This document shows positions 16,282 through 25,244 of a DNA stretch of 35,525 nt, in pieces; within the stretch, counting starts at the first letter, position 1, and each line of letters begins with the position of its first letter. This stretch comes from Cyanobium usitatum str. Tous (lineage in GTDB: Bacteria; Cyanobacteriota; Cyanobacteriia; PCC-6307; Cyanobiaceae). The position numbers and the translations under genes are program-made. The stretch spans positions 1 through 35,525 of the forward strand of contig NZ_PXXO01000020.1 in the NCBI RefSeq assembly GCF_003011885.1. The letters are read 5' to 3'. The notes under the pieces were generated by a model. That model saw nothing but the letters and a program-made list of their open reading frames with translations, had not been told where the DNA came from and did no database searches.

Positions 16282-16908
16282 TCAGTTCAGGGATGGCGTG
16301 ATCTGGCCATCGGCCTGGCGCAGCTCCACCGGGGCCTCAGGCACCGCTGCTGGGTCTTTGAGAATGGCTGGCAGATCGGCCAGCACCTGCTGGGCCACTT
16401 GGGCGGGGCTATCTCCAGCTTGCTGCACCCGCAGGTCGGCCTGGGCATAGAGAGGTTGCCGTTGGGCCAGCAGCTCGCCTAGGCGGGCGCCGGGATCACC
16501 GGCCTGCAGCAGGGGCCGGGGGGTGGAATCGGCGCGCAGGCGCTGCAGCAGCAATGGCGCTGGCGCATCTAGCCACACCACCACCCCCTGGCGCATATGG
16601 CCCCAGTTCTCGGGCCTGGTCACCACTCCACCTCCGGTGGCCACCACCAGGGAATGCCAGCCGGCGATCTGGCCAAGCACCGCCGTTTCCAGTTCTCGGA
16701 AGCCGGCTTCGCCGTCAGTGGCGAAGATTTCGGGGATGGTGCGGCCAGCAACCTGCTCCAGGGCATCGTCTGCATCAAGGAAGCGGTAGCCCAGCGCTTC
16801 GGCCAAGGGGCGGCCGACGGCGCTTTTACCGGCGCCCATCATGCCGATCAAATAAACGTTTAGCCCTTGCAAGCGCTGGGCCAAGCTTGGCGATGGGGGT
16901 CTATTCAT
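16282..16908 (-). CDS. aroK: Shikimate kinase
   Basis: The 208-residue protein has the Walker A loop GMMGAGKS (22-29), the DADD segment (45-48) that binds Mg and shikimate, the FRELE helix, the Walker-B-like VVATGGGVV strand (substrate guanidine/Gly-rich loop) and the lid RPLL. It phosphorylates shikimate at O3 in the path to chorismate and aromatic amino acids. The last ~30 residues, after the adenine-binding loop, are a Pro/Ala-rich tail not needed in the family. ATG 16908 is preferred because it starts right before the kinase core. It is divergent from the PTPS gene, 70 bp apart. Confidence 0.95.
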   Translation of the reverse strand: MNRPPSPSLAQRLQGLNVYLIGMMGAGKSAVGRPLAEALGYRFLDADDALEQVAGRTIPEIFATDGEAGFRELETAVLGQIAGWHSLVVATGGGVVTRPENWGHMRQGVVVWLDAPAPLLLQRLRADSTPRPLLQAGDPGARLGELLAQRQPLYAQADLRVQQAGDSPAQVAQQVLADLPAILKDPAAVPEAPVELRQADGQITPSLN

Positions 16909-16978
16909 GGCGGGGTTTTCCTGGTTCGACGCCTTGGCCCTTGCCCGTTTCTAGGATGGTGCGCCACCGACCCGGGCG

Positions 16979-17941
16979 ATGACGGCTACTGCAACAGCGT
17001 CAGGCTTCTCGCCGAACCCGGCCAGCTCCAGCCACGGGCGGGGCCGCCCCTGCGTAATTACCAGGCGGGCCACCTTTAGTGCCAGTCATCGCTACTGGTT
17101 GCCGGAGCTCAGCGCTGAAGAGAATCAGGCCCGCTTCGGCCCCTGCAGCCTGGCCCCAGGCCACGGCCACAACTACACCTTGGTGGTGGCGATGGCTGGT
17201 CCGCTCGATGCGGACGGCATGGTGCTCAATCTCTCTGAGGTGAAGCACGCCATTCGGGCTGAGGTGACGGCCCAGCTTGATTTTCGCTACCTCAACGAGG
17301 CTTGGCCTGAGTTCGATCTGGATCGTCCTGAGGGCAAGCTGCCCACTACCGAAGCCCTTTGCCAGGCCATCTGGACCCGCCTGGCCCCCCAGCTGCCCCT
17401 GGTGGGGCTGCGTCTGCACGAAACCGACACGCTCTGGGTCGACCTGCTCGCCCCCGGCTCCGCCCCAACCCCCATGGAAGCCTTTCTCTCGATCCGCACC
17501 CACTTCGCCGCCGCCCACCGCCTGGCCCGGCCCGAGCTCTCCCAAGGCGAAAACGAAACCATCTACGGCAAGTGCGCCCGGCCCCATGGCCACGGCCACA
17601 ACTACCTGCTCGATGTAACCGTCCGAGGCCCAATCGATGCCCGCACCGGCATGGTCTGTGATCTGGCGGCTCTGCAGCAGCTCGTCGACGACCTGGTGGT
17701 GGAGCCCTTCGACCACACCTTCCTCAACAAGGACGTGGAGCACTTCGCCAGCACGGTGCCCACAGCTGAGAACATCGCCCTTCACATCGCCGACCTGCTC
17801 AGCGCTCCGATTGCAGCCACCGGCGCCCGCCTGCACAAGGTGCGCCTGCAGGAAAGCCCCAACAACGCCGCCGAGGTGTTTGCTGAAACTCCCCAGCTGG
17901 AAATGGTGCCCGCGGCGCTCGAAGCCCTGGTGGCTGGCTGA
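16979..17941 (+). CDS. Tandem 6-pyruvoyl-tetrahydropterin synthase / 6-carboxy-tetrahydropterin synthase protein
   Basis: The 320-residue protein consists of two PTPS/QueD domains in a row (about 27-160 and 168-305), double the usual single-domain length. Each has the zinc ligands (His37 with His62/His64; His180 with His205/His207 in HGHGHNY) and a Cys six residues before the first His of that pair (Cys56, Cys199). Each also keeps a pterin-anchoring Glu near the domain end (Glu148, Glu292). In domain 2 the catalytic Asp-His pair is present (FDHTFLN, 245-246); in domain 1 the same site reads LDFRYLNE, so the His is Phe102. The family acts on dihydroneopterin triphosphate in queuosine or biopterin-type synthesis; which reaction occurs here is open. 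A RibD-C-type reductase gene follows after only 5 bp. Confidence 0.9.
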   Translation: MTATATASGFSPNPASSSHGRGRPCVITRRATFSASHRYWLPELSAEENQARFGPCSLAPGHGHNYTLVVAMAGPLDADGMVLNLSEVKHAIRAEVTAQLDFRYLNEAWPEFDLDRPEGKLPTTEALCQAIWTRLAPQLPLVGLRLHETDTLWVDLLAPGSAPTPMEAFLSIRTHFAAAHRLARPELSQGENETIYGKCARPHGHGHNYLLDVTVRGPIDARTGMVCDLAALQQLVDDLVVEPFDHTFLNKDVEHFASTVPTAENIALHIADLLSAPIAATGARLHKVRLQESPNNAAEVFAETPQLEMVPAALEALVAG

Positions 17942-17946
17942 GACCC

Positions 17947-18582
17947 GTGCTGCGGCTGGTGCTGGCCGTCAGCCTGGATGGCCGCTTGGCGCCCCCGCAA
18001 GGTGGCGCTGCCCATTTGGGTGGAGTAGGGGATCGTCAGGTGTTGGAGGAGGCCCTCGCCTGGGCTGATGGCTGCCTGATCGGTGCCGAAACCCTGCGGT
18101 GCCATGGCAGTACCTGCCTAATTCGTGCGCCTCACCTGCTGGCCGAGCGAGCAGCCAGCGGCCGCGCTGAGCAGCCGGTGGCCGTAGTAGTGAGTCGTAG
18201 CAACGATTTTTCCCCGGATCTGCATTTCTGGCGGCAGCCGCTGCAGCGCTGGCTGCTGACACCCAAGCGATCGCCGCTAGCCCCGGCTTTTGATCGTCGC
18301 CTGGATTTAGAGAGCTGGGGTGTGGCCCTGGCTGCCCTGGCGGATCAGGGGCTGGACCGGCTGGTGGTGCTGGGCGGTGCGGCCCTTGCCGCCAGCCTGC
18401 TGGCCGAAGGCTGGATCGACGAGCTGCAGCTGACGCTTTGCCCTCGGCTGCTGGGGGGACCCCATGCCTGGTTGCCCCTGGAGGCCGCAGTTCAGGTTGG
18501 GGAGTGGTGCCTGCAGGAGCACCGGCGTCTGGAGGGTGAGGAGTTGCTGCTGCGCTACCGCCGCGTCTTGGCGAATCCCTGA
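17947..18582 (+). CDS. RibD C-terminal / dihydrofolate-reductase-fold reductase
   Basis: The 211-residue protein is a stand-alone RibD_C domain: LRLVLAVSLDGRLA at the start, DGCLIGAETLR at 41-51, and the NADPH-binding VLGGAALAASLL segment (141-152, double Gly 143-144) followed by IDELQLTLCPRLLGG. There is no deaminase domain. The fold reduces pterin-like or pyrimidine substrates with NADPH. In riboflavin synthesis it is fused to a deaminase in RibD, so this copy may act on another substrate. The GTG start lies 5 bp behind the tandem PTPS gene, so the two are very likely co-translated; a shared pterin path is plausible but not shown. The 3' end overlaps the next convergent gene by 28 bp. Confidence 0.85.
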   Translation: MLRLVLAVSLDGRLAPPQGGAAHLGGVGDRQVLEEALAWADGCLIGAETLRCHGSTCLIRAPHLLAERAASGRAEQPVAVVVSRSNDFSPDLHFWRQPLQRWLLTPKRSPLAPAFDRRLDLESWGVALAALADQGLDRLVVLGGAALAASLLAEGWIDELQLTLCPRLLGGPHAWLPLEAAVQVGEWCLQEHRRLEGEELLLRYRRVLANP

Positions 18583-18977
18583 GCCAGCTCCCGCAGGGGA
18601 ATCTGCTGGAGGATGTCGGCGGGCAGGCCCAACATGCGGGCCAGGCAGCGTTTCAGCACTACTTCGCTTTCGGCGCCGAAGTCGCCGCGGATCAGATCGC
18701 CCAGCACCGCCAAGCCCCTTCCACTCGAGGCGGTTTCCTCCACCAGGCACTGGCTGGTGGGCCGGGCCAGCTGGGCGCAGGGAGCTTCCAATTTGGCTGC
18801 CAGGCTGGCATTGCCGGCGGCTGCGGCTTCCACGCAAACGGTTTTAAGCCGTTGCTCCAGTTGGGGGCGTACCAGCTGCAACACCGGCAGCAGCAGGCTC
18901 GTCAGCAACACCGGGGCTACCAGTACAGGGGCGAACAGTTGCACCGGAGTTGCCAGGGCACGTAACGGTTGAGGCAC
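18555..18977 (-). CDS. Membrane-anchored protein of unknown function
   Basis: The product of about 140 residues has one hydrophobic N-terminal segment (PVQLFAPVLVAPVLLTSLLL, about residues 11-30), likely a signal anchor or uncleaved signal. A helical, mostly polar body with several cysteines follows, ending LREL-AQGFAKTRR. I do not recognise the family; it looks like one of the short proteins kept only in Synechococcus-type cyanobacteria. GTG 18977 (or the TTG just before it) is the start. It is divergent from the FemAB-like gene with only 53 bp between and overlaps the reductase gene by 28 bp at its 3' end. Confidence 0.7.
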   Translation of the reverse strand: MPQPLRALATPVQLFAPVLVAPVLLTSLLLPVLQLVRPQLEQRLKTVCVEAAAAGNASLAAKLEAPCAQLARPTSQCLVEETASSGRGLAVLGDLIRGDFGAESEVVLKRCLARMLGLPADILQQIPLRELAQGFAKTRR

Positions 18978-19030
18978 CAAGGCGGCGCAGCTGTAGTTAG
19001 TTTTGCGCCTTGCGAGCCCCTATTGCAGCC

Positions 19031-20221
19031 ATGGCTGAGTTGCAGGCCCGCTGGCACCAAAGCCTGGCCGAGATTCCCGAAGCCGATTGGGATGCCCTGC
19101 TGGCCGCGGCGCACCCCCAAGAGTTGCCTTTTTATCGCTGGCGCTGGCTGCAGCAGCTCGAGGCAAGCGGCAGCATTGCGCCGCGGGAGGGCTGGCAGGG
19201 CTGTCATCTGGGCCTGTGGCGCGGCGAGGTGTTGCTGGCGGTGGCTCCCCTCTATTTGAAGGGTCACAGCTACGGCGAATTTGTTTTCGACCAGAGTTTT
19301 GCCCAGCTCGCGGGCCAGTTGGGCCTGCGCTACTACCCAAAGCTGGTGGGCATGAGCCCGGTCAGCCCGGTTCAGGGATACCGCTTCCTGATCGACCCCG
19401 CTGAGGACGAGGCGGAGTTAACCGCTTTGATGCTTGAGCTGATCGATGCGTTCTGCCGCCAGCACGCCATCCTCAGCTGCAATTTTCTTTATGTGGATCC
19501 AGGTTGGCAGCCGCTGGCTGAGGCGGCTGGCTGTGCTGCCTGGGTTAATCAGCAGAGCCAGTGGATCAACCCCGGCCATGGGGATTTCAATGCTTACCTG
19601 GCCAGCTTCAATGCCAACCAGCGCCGCAACATCAAGCGGGAGCGGCAGGCGGTGGCAGCCGCTGGCCTCACGGTTACGCCCCTGCTGGGTGAGGCAATCC
19701 CGCCGGCTTTAGTTGGGCGCATGTATGACTTTTATGCCCAGCACTGCAGTCGTTGGGGGGCCTGGGGCAGCAAATATCTGAGTGAATCCTTTTTTGCTGC
19801 CCTGGCTGCCGATCCGGAGCTGCGGCGCCACATAGTGCTCTTCAGTGCCCATCGCGGCGATCCCGGCGAGCCGGTGGCCATGTCGCTGTGCGTCCACGCC
19901 GGCGACCAGCTCTGGGGTCGCTACTGGGGCAGTGATGAGCAGATTGACTGCCTGCATTTTGAGGTCTGTTATTACGCTCCGATTGCCTGGGCAATCGAGC
20001 GTGGCATCCGCGCCTTTGATCCCGGCGCTGGCGGTAGCCACAAGCGCCGGCGTGGTTTCGTGGCCCAGCCCCGCGTCAGCCTGCACCGCTGGAGCGATCC
20101 ACGTTTTGCCTCGATCCTGCAGCGCTGGTTGCCTGGGGCTAATGAGGAGATGGCCGAGCTGATGGCGGCCATGAATGCGGAGCTGCCTTTTACGGCTGCC
20201 TACGATCCACCGCATGCCTGA
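19031..20221 (+). CDS. FemAB-like / GNAT-fold acyltransferase (PF04339, 'peptidogalycan biosynthesis' type)
   Basis: The 396-residue protein matches the family by FYRWRWLQQLEASGS, APLYLKGHSYGEFVFDQSF, YYPKLVGMSPVSPVQGYRFL, the NQRRNIKRERQAV stretch and the end GAGGSHKRRRGFVAQPRVS. The family has two GNAT-like domains, like FemX/FemA. It is often annotated as peptidoglycan biosynthesis or as an N-acetyltransferase, but its substrate has not been shown. There is no signal peptide; it acts in the cytosol. I chose ATG 19031; an in-frame TTG at 19010 is less likely. The stop lies inside the start of the DUF4346 gene (8-bp overlap). Confidence 0.88.
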   Translation: MAELQARWHQSLAEIPEADWDALLAAAHPQELPFYRWRWLQQLEASGSIAPREGWQGCHLGLWRGEVLLAVAPLYLKGHSYGEFVFDQSFAQLAGQLGLRYYPKLVGMSPVSPVQGYRFLIDPAEDEAELTALMLELIDAFCRQHAILSCNFLYVDPGWQPLAEAAGCAAWVNQQSQWINPGHGDFNAYLASFNANQRRNIKRERQAVAAAGLTVTPLLGEAIPPALVGRMYDFYAQHCSRWGAWGSKYLSESFFAALAADPELRRHIVLFSAHRGDPGEPVAMSLCVHAGDQLWGRYWGSDEQIDCLHFEVCYYAPIAWAIERGIRAFDPGAGGSHKRRRGFVAQPRVSLHRWSDPRFASILQRWLPGANEEMAELMAAMNAELPFTAAYDPPHA

Positions 20222-20597
20222 AGTACCTCCCAGCCGCCAACAGCTCGATGACCAGCTCTCCCAGCGGTTCATCGCCTTAGACCCAGCCGGCTACTTCCTA
20301 ATTCGCATCGATCTCGAGGCGGCGGAGCTGGTGGTTGAGCACTACGGCAATGGCATCGATGAGCGGGGCTTAGCCATTGATCCCGATACCGGAGAGGTAT
20401 TGAGCTGCCGTGGCGGCGGCGTTCGTGCGCCCTTGGCAGTTTTTCGGGGCTGCAGTGCCAAGCAACTGGGTATTGACCTGACCGAAGGTCCAGGCCCTCA
20501 CCCGCTCACCTGCCTAGACCACGCCCTCTATCTAGGCAGAGAGCTTCAAAGAGCTCAAGCGTGCCTTGAACAAAGAATTGAATATATCCAAGATTGA
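20214..20597 (+). CDS. DUF4346 domain protein
   Basis: The 127-residue protein matches DUF4346 along its full length: ALDPAGYFLIRIDLEAAELV, VEHYGNGIDERGLAIDPDTG, LSCRGGG, then LAVFRGCSAKQLGIDL, LDHALYLGRELQRAQACL and EYIQD at the end. In other genomes this domain is linked to dihydropteroate-synthase-like proteins, so a pterin link is possible; as a stand-alone protein its job is unknown. ATG 20214 overlaps the stop of the FemAB-like gene, so both should be co-translated. It is convergent with the radical SAM gene, separated by 84 AT-rich bases without a clear terminator. Confidence 0.85.
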   Translation: MPEVPPSRQQLDDQLSQRFIALDPAGYFLIRIDLEAAELVVEHYGNGIDERGLAIDPDTGEVLSCRGGGVRAPLAVFRGCSAKQLGIDLTEGPGPHPLTCLDHALYLGRELQRAQACLEQRIEYIQD

Positions 20598-20681
20598 ATA
20601 AATAAATATTGAGTAATTCAGGGCTAGAAATATTGATCCACCAATCCAGCCAAGTTAATCGACTGGATTCAACTACCACCT

Positions 20682-22289
20682 TTAAGCAGGCTGTAGCTCT
20701 CTGCTCGGTTCAGCTGTGGCCTTTGGAGGATCGGGTGGCAGGGTGGCGAGCTGCTCTTCTATCTCGCGCCGCACGATTGCGCGGTATTCGAGGAAGTGTT
20801 CGTTGTGAGCCAGGATCGATATGAAGCCAGTGAACCGCTTCGGGTTGTGGCGGTACATGCCATAAAGCGCCTTCCAGAAACGCACCCTGGTGTTGCGCTT
20901 AAGGCCTTGGCGCCAAAGAACGATTCCTAAAGCGCGCAGGTCAACCCAGCTGGTCGGCTTGGGCGGACGGCTGCCAGGAACAACCAACTTCTTCCATTGT
21001 TGGGGTGGCAGTTTCAGGAAGTAGGAATAAACGCGATCAATGAAAGCGTTCGGCTCATAAAGGGCGCCGAAGGCGTCGACATACTCATTGGCGATGTCGC
21101 GAATTGGCCGGGTTGGCTCGAAATTAAGCAGGTTGGTTTGGTTAACCCCTTTTGCAGCTGCCTTGCCTTCGATCAAGCGACCTTCTCTCTCGAGGCGATG
21201 CCAAAGCGCTGTGTTTGGAAGGGCCTGTAGCATGCCCATCATGGCGTGGGGGATGCCGGTGCGGGTCACGAACTCGACGATTCTGCCGCCCGCGCCCTCT
21301 TTCTCGCCGTCGAATCCGATGATGAAACCAGCCATCACCCGCAATCCGTAGGAGGTGATTTTGTCGACAGAATCCACTAGGGAGCTGCGGGTATTTTGTA
21401 ATTTACCGGCAGTTTCCAGGCTTGCTTCGTCGGGGGTCTCGATGCCGAGGAAGACGCTCTCAAAGCGGCATTCCACCATCATTTGCATGAGGTCATCGTC
21501 CGCCGCCAGATCCACTGAGGCTTCGGTGGCGAAGCTGAAGGGGAAGCCGTGCTCAATTTGCCATTGACGCAAAAGCGGCAGCAGCAATTTGACATTGCGC
21601 TTATTGCCTATGAAGTTGTCATCTACCAGGAACACTGAGCGGCGCCAGCCCAAGTCGTAGAGGCACTGCAGCTCGGCAATTAGCTGCTCAGGGTTCTTGG
21701 TGCGGGGTTTGCGCCCATACAGCACAATTATGTCGCAGAACTCGCACTGGAAGGGGCAGCCTCGGGAGAACTGCACCGACATCTCTGAGTAGGCGTCCAG
21801 CTCTAGTAGGTCAAAGCGTGGAATCGGCGTTCCGGTTACATCTGGCTTGACGCCATCAGAGCTAAACCGGCCATGGCTGTCACCCCGCTCAATGGCTTCG
21901 ATGAACATCGGCAGGGTGATTTCACCCTCGTCGAGGATCTTGTAATCCGCTAGGTCGAGCTCGGGCGCGTCTGGGGTGGAACTGGCAAAAGGACCTCCCA
22001 CGGCGACGGGGATACCGCGCTGCTTGGCCTTGCCGATCTGAGTGGCCATATCGGCCTTCTGCACGATCATCCCGGAGATCACCACCAGCTCGGCCCAGTC
22101 CCACTCGGCTTCGCTGACCTCGCGCACGTTGCGGTCAACCAGCTTCATTTCCCATGACTGGGGCAGCAGGGCAGCAACTGTGACCAATCCCAAGGGCGGC
22201 AAAAGCACCTTGCGATCGATCAACTCGAGGATTTTTTCGTAGCTCCAGAAGGTTTTCGGGAACTCTGGGTAAACGAAGAGAGTACGCAT
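20682..22289 (-). CDS. B12-binding-domain radical SAM protein (DUF4070 family)
   Basis: The 535-residue protein has an N-terminal cobalamin-binding-type Rossmann domain (residues 1-140, TLFVYPEFPKTFWSYEKILE; it lacks the DxHxxG motif, as is usual for this group). The radical SAM core has Cys178, Cys182 and Cys185 (RGCPFQCEFC) and is followed by the DUF4070 region (FVTRTGIPHAMMGMLQALP). Relatives include HpnP, the hopanoid 2-methylase, but many Synechococcus-type genomes have this family without hopanoid genes, so I make no substrate claim. The reaction is probably a radical methylation or rearrangement. ATG 22289 is clear. It stands alone between the convergent DUF4346 gene and the divergent petL. 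Confidence 0.88.
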   Translation of the reverse strand: MRTLFVYPEFPKTFWSYEKILELIDRKVLLPPLGLVTVAALLPQSWEMKLVDRNVREVSEAEWDWAELVVISGMIVQKADMATQIGKAKQRGIPVAVGGPFASSTPDAPELDLADYKILDEGEITLPMFIEAIERGDSHGRFSSDGVKPDVTGTPIPRFDLLELDAYSEMSVQFSRGCPFQCEFCDIIVLYGRKPRTKNPEQLIAELQCLYDLGWRRSVFLVDDNFIGNKRNVKLLLPLLRQWQIEHGFPFSFATEASVDLAADDDLMQMMVECRFESVFLGIETPDEASLETAGKLQNTRSSLVDSVDKITSYGLRVMAGFIIGFDGEKEGAGGRIVEFVTRTGIPHAMMGMLQALPNTALWHRLEREGRLIEGKAAAKGVNQTNLLNFEPTRPIRDIANEYVDAFGALYEPNAFIDRVYSYFLKLPPQQWKKLVVPGSRPPKPTSWVDLRALGIVLWRQGLKRNTRVRFWKALYGMYRHNPKRFTGFISILAHNEHFLEYRAIVRREIEEQLATLPPDPPKATAEPSRELQPA

Positions 22290-22444
22290 GCAAACAGCCG
22301 AGCTGGGTTGATGACCGGGAAAACCAGGGCGCTTTTTCTGCGCTGCAATGCGGTGTTGATGAATGAAAGCTTAGGAGGTCTGCGGAAGTGCTGAAGCCTG
22401 CGGGCTTTCTGCTGTAATGGCCTCACCTTCAATGATGGCCTGCC
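22290..22444. promoter_or_regulatory. Divergent promoter region between the radical SAM gene and petL
   Basis: These 155 bases hold both upstream regions. On the plus strand a TGTAAT at 22413-22418 could be the -10 box of petL, 27 bases before its start; I see no good -35 box. AAGCC/GGCTT (around 22393-22407) can form a short stem without a T run. No known regulator site is recognisable. Confidence 0.35.
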
Positions 22445-22537
22445 ATGGCTGCTGCGATTTACCTGGGTTTGTTTGGTGGTGGGCTTGCCGTTGCCATTGC
22501 CGCATCGATCGTGCTGCGCGGCATCAAACTGATCTGA
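22445..22537 (+). CDS. petL: Cytochrome b6f subunit PetL (30 residues)
   Basis: An ATG to TGA frame encodes MAAAIYLGLFGGGLAVAIAA and then [10 protein letters not shown]. It has one transmembrane helix with a short basic end, and the closing 'IKLI' is the typical PetL ending (plants end in KIRLI). PetL is a small peripheral subunit that helps to hold the cytochrome b6f dimer together in the thylakoid. The gene is too short for most gene finders. It is read toward the MFS gene and its last 14 bases overlap that gene's stop. The assignment rests on length, single helix and end motif; PetM and PetN do not fit. Confidence 0.72.
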   Translation: MAAAIYLGLFGGGLAVAIAASIVLRGIKLI

Positions 22538-23747
22538 GTTTGAGTCTCAGGCCCCTGCGGCTGATCAGCTCCTGTAGGCCCAAGACGAAGCCAGCGGCCC
22601 CAAGCACGGCAAAGGTTCCCTGCAACCCGAGCGTCAGGCTCATGGCAGCTGCCAATAGGCCACTGAGGCCGCCCCCACCTAGGAAGGCAATCTGGCTCAG
22701 GCCGGCCATGCGCCCCCGGATGGCCATTGAAGAACCCACCTGGCTGATCAAATTGACCCCTGCTAGCAGGCTGGCGGTGCCAGCACCGACGGCGAAGGTG
22801 GCCGCCAGACCTATTCCCAGCGTTTCTGGGCCGCTGAAAGCGGCCATGGCCAGTTGGGCTGTTGCGGTGATCAGGGTGCAGGTTCCAAGCAGCAGGCCGG
22901 GCCGCTGGCTCAACCAGCGACTGTGACGCTGAAGTACCAGGCCGCCGCTGATGCTTCCTGCCGCCAACACACTGGTGAATAGGCCAAGGGACTGGGGAGA
23001 GGGGCCCAGCAAGTCCCGGGCCATCAACGGGGCTAGGCCTGGGTGGAAGAAGCCCAGTAAACAAGCCAGTGCCGTGTAGATCAGCACATGCCGCAGCACT
23101 GGACCACTGCCGCGCCAGGCGGCTCTGAGCCCACTGCTGGCGCCCGCCACGCTGCGCTGCTCCAGCCCCCTATTGGGGTGGAGCAGCCACAGCACTGAGG
23201 CGATGGGGATCAAGTAAGTGGCGGCATCGATCGCCAGGGCTGTGCCCGCGCCGGTCCAGGCCAGCAGCCAGCCCCCTATGGGAGGCCCCACCAGCTTGCC
23301 CACGTTGAAAACCACCGAAAAGCTGGTGAGGTACGGAGCCAGTTGCTGGGGATCCTCCACCAGTAGGGCGCAATATTTGTTGCGGGCCGTGAGTTCGTAG
23401 GAACTGGCGATGCCTACCAGCAGGGTGCTCAGGAGCAACAGGACAACCTGCAGGTCGCCATTGCTCAGGGGTATGGCAACGGCTCCCAGGATGCCTGCTG
23501 CGAAAAGTCCCCACTGGGAGCGGATCAGTACGGCTTCGCAGCCCAGCTTGTCGGTTGCAACGCCTGCTGGTCCACTTACCAGCAGGGCAGGTAGGGCCAG
23601 CACCGCGAAATGGAGGGCTAGCACCAGGGCATTGCCGCTGCCATCCATCAGGATCCAGCCCTTAGCCGTGAGGCCTGCGAAGGATCCAGCTGTGCTCAGT
23701 CCTGAGGCAACCAGAAAGGTGGTGCGTTGATGCGTCCGCCAGTTCAA
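22524..23747 (-). CDS. MFS transporter (MFS_3 / EntS-like)
   Basis: The 407-residue protein has 10-12 hydrophobic helices and the opening [19 protein letters not shown], with [19 protein letters not shown] matching the loop 2-3 motif of major-facilitator exporters and a mid-protein segment [20 protein letters not shown]. It resembles the MFS_3 group (EntS-type exporters), so export of a small molecule is likely, but no substrate can be given. The TTG start (23747) overlaps the stop of rimO as TTGA, which suggests coupling. The C-terminus overlaps petL on the other strand. Confidence 0.88.
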   Translation of the reverse strand: MNWRTHQRTTFLVASGLSTAGSFAGLTAKGWILMDGSGNALVLALHFAVLALPALLVSGPAGVATDKLGCEAVLIRSQWGLFAAGILGAVAIPLSNGDLQVVLLLLSTLLVGIASSYELTARNKYCALLVEDPQQLAPYLTSFSVVFNVGKLVGPPIGGWLLAWTGAGTALAIDAATYLIPIASVLWLLHPNRGLEQRSVAGASSGLRAAWRGSGPVLRHVLIYTALACLLGFFHPGLAPLMARDLLGPSPQSLGLFTSVLAAGSISGGLVLQRHSRWLSQRPGLLLGTCTLITATAQLAMAAFSGPETLGIGLAATFAVGAGTASLLAGVNLISQVGSSMAIRGRMAGLSQIAFLGGGGLSGLLAAAMSLTLGLQGTFAVLGAAGFVLGLQELISRRGLRLKLRSV

Positions 23748-25144
23748 GCGCCCAGGCGGCGGACATCAACGGCCTCAGCCACCATCGCCTTGGCGCCCAC
23801 TACCTCGCCGATCAGGTCGTAGGTGTCGGCAGCAGTGATGCGCACCGGCACCATGGTTCCTGGTGCTGCGCAAAGTCCGCCCTCGCCTGGATGCACCCGC
23901 ACTTCGCCATCAACCTCGGGGGCGAAGCGGGCGCAGCGGCCGAGCATCTCACCGCTGCTGGGGTTCTCCTGCTCGATCAGCACATCCACGATCCGGCCCA
24001 CCCAGGCGGCGTTGCAGGCGGCGGCGATCGGCTGCTGTAGGGCCATCAGGCGATCCTTTCGCTCTGCTGCCACCTCGGCGGGCACCTGGTCCGGCAGGTC
24101 GGCGGCGGGGGTGCCCTCCTCCGGTGAAAAGGTGAACACGCCCACGTGGTCGAACTGCTGCTCGGTCACGAAATCGAGCAGGTGCTGGAAGTGCTCTTCG
24201 GTCTCGCCAGGAAAGCCCACGATGAAGGTGGTGCGCAGCACCGACTCGGGCAGCTGTTCGCGGATCCGCCGCAGCACGCCGCCGGTTACATCCGCTTGCC
24301 AGGGGCGGTTCATTGCGCGCAGCACCTCGGGGTGGCTGTGTTGCAAAGGCAGATCCAGATAGGGCAACACGTTGGCCACCTCGCGGTAGGCCGTAAGCAC
24401 TGCCTCGGTGAGTCCGGTGGGGTAGGCGTAGTGAACGCGGATCCAGGGGATTTCCACCTCCCCAAGGGCCCGCAGCAGCTCCGCCAGCTGGGGCTTGCCG
24501 GCTAGATCGAGGCCGTAATTGGTGGTGATTTGGCTGATCAACACCAACTCCTTCACCCCCTGAGTCGCTAGCTGCTTCGCTTCAGCCACGATGCTCTCGA
24601 TCGGGCGGGAGCGCTGATTGCCGCGCAGGTGGGGAATGATGCAGAAAGCACAGCGGTAGTCGCAGCCCTCGGCCACCTTCAGGTAAGCCACGGCTTCGCT
24701 GGTGGTGCGGTAGCGGGGCAGGTGCTCGTCGCCGACGAAGGTGGGATTGGCGCTCACCTGATTGACCCGCTCGCCGGCCTCCACCCGCTCCAGCACGCTG
24801 ACGATGTGTTGGTAGTCGCCGGTGCCCACGATCGCCTTGGCTTCGGGGAGGCTTTCGAGCAGCTCCTCCTGGAAGTGCTGGGCCAGGCAGCCCGCGATGA
24901 TGAGTTCCTTGCCCTGTTCGGCTAGCTCCACCAGGGTGCGCACCGACTCCTCGCGTGCTTCCTGGATGAAGCTGCAGGTGTTCACAACCACCAAGGTGGC
25001 GTCGCTTTCGTCGGCACTGACGCCGTAGCCGGCCTCGGCTAGCAGACCCAGCATGTGCTCGGTGTCCACGCGGTTTTTTTCGCAGCCCAAGTGGGCAAAT
25101 GCCACGGTGGGCTTGGCTGCAGGAGCGTGGGTTTCCTGGGTCAC
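23744..25144 (-). CDS. rimO: Ribosomal protein S12 methylthiotransferase
   Basis: The 466-residue protein has the UPF0004 domain ([18 protein letters not shown]; Cys21, Cys57 in NTCSF and Cys86 in AGCLAQ bind the auxiliary cluster). The radical SAM core has Cys161, Cys165 and Cys168 (GCDYRCAFC, followed by IIPHLRG), and a C-terminal TRAM domain follows. RimO adds a methylthio group to an Asp of ribosomal protein S12. LGCEKNRVD and RGNQRSRP separate it from MiaB. An in-frame extension back to 25462 exists but is full of Arg and unlike the family, so I take GTG 25144. It is divergent from the VKOR gene (100 bp) and overlaps the MFS gene by 4 bp. Confidence 0.95.
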   Translation of the reverse strand: MTQETHAPAAKPTVAFAHLGCEKNRVDTEHMLGLLAEAGYGVSADESDATLVVVNTCSFIQEAREESVRTLVELAEQGKELIIAGCLAQHFQEELLESLPEAKAIVGTGDYQHIVSVLERVEAGERVNQVSANPTFVGDEHLPRYRTTSEAVAYLKVAEGCDYRCAFCIIPHLRGNQRSRPIESIVAEAKQLATQGVKELVLISQITTNYGLDLAGKPQLAELLRALGEVEIPWIRVHYAYPTGLTEAVLTAYREVANVLPYLDLPLQHSHPEVLRAMNRPWQADVTGGVLRRIREQLPESVLRTTFIVGFPGETEEHFQHLLDFVTEQQFDHVGVFTFSPEEGTPAADLPDQVPAEVAAERKDRLMALQQPIAAACNAAWVGRIVDVLIEQENPSSGEMLGRCARFAPEVDGEVRVHPGEGGLCAAPGTMVPVRITAADTYDLIGEVVGAKAMVAEAVDVRRLGA

Positions 25145-25244
25145 AGTTTTACCAGGGCAGGGATTCACCCTACGTTGCACTCTGACGGCACCCTGAAACC
25201 CTGGTTTGCGCCTGCCACAATCAGGCCAGCCTGGGCTACTACCC

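Noticed and set aside
17000-17836. 278-codon minus-strand ORF opposite the tandem PTPS gene
   Set aside because: Shadow frame; the PTPS motifs on the plus strand are unmistakable.
20682-22289. Hopanoid 2-methylase (hpnP) as the name of the B12-radical SAM gene
   Set aside because: Domain order is shared, but no hopanoid gene is nearby and the family is wider than HpnP.
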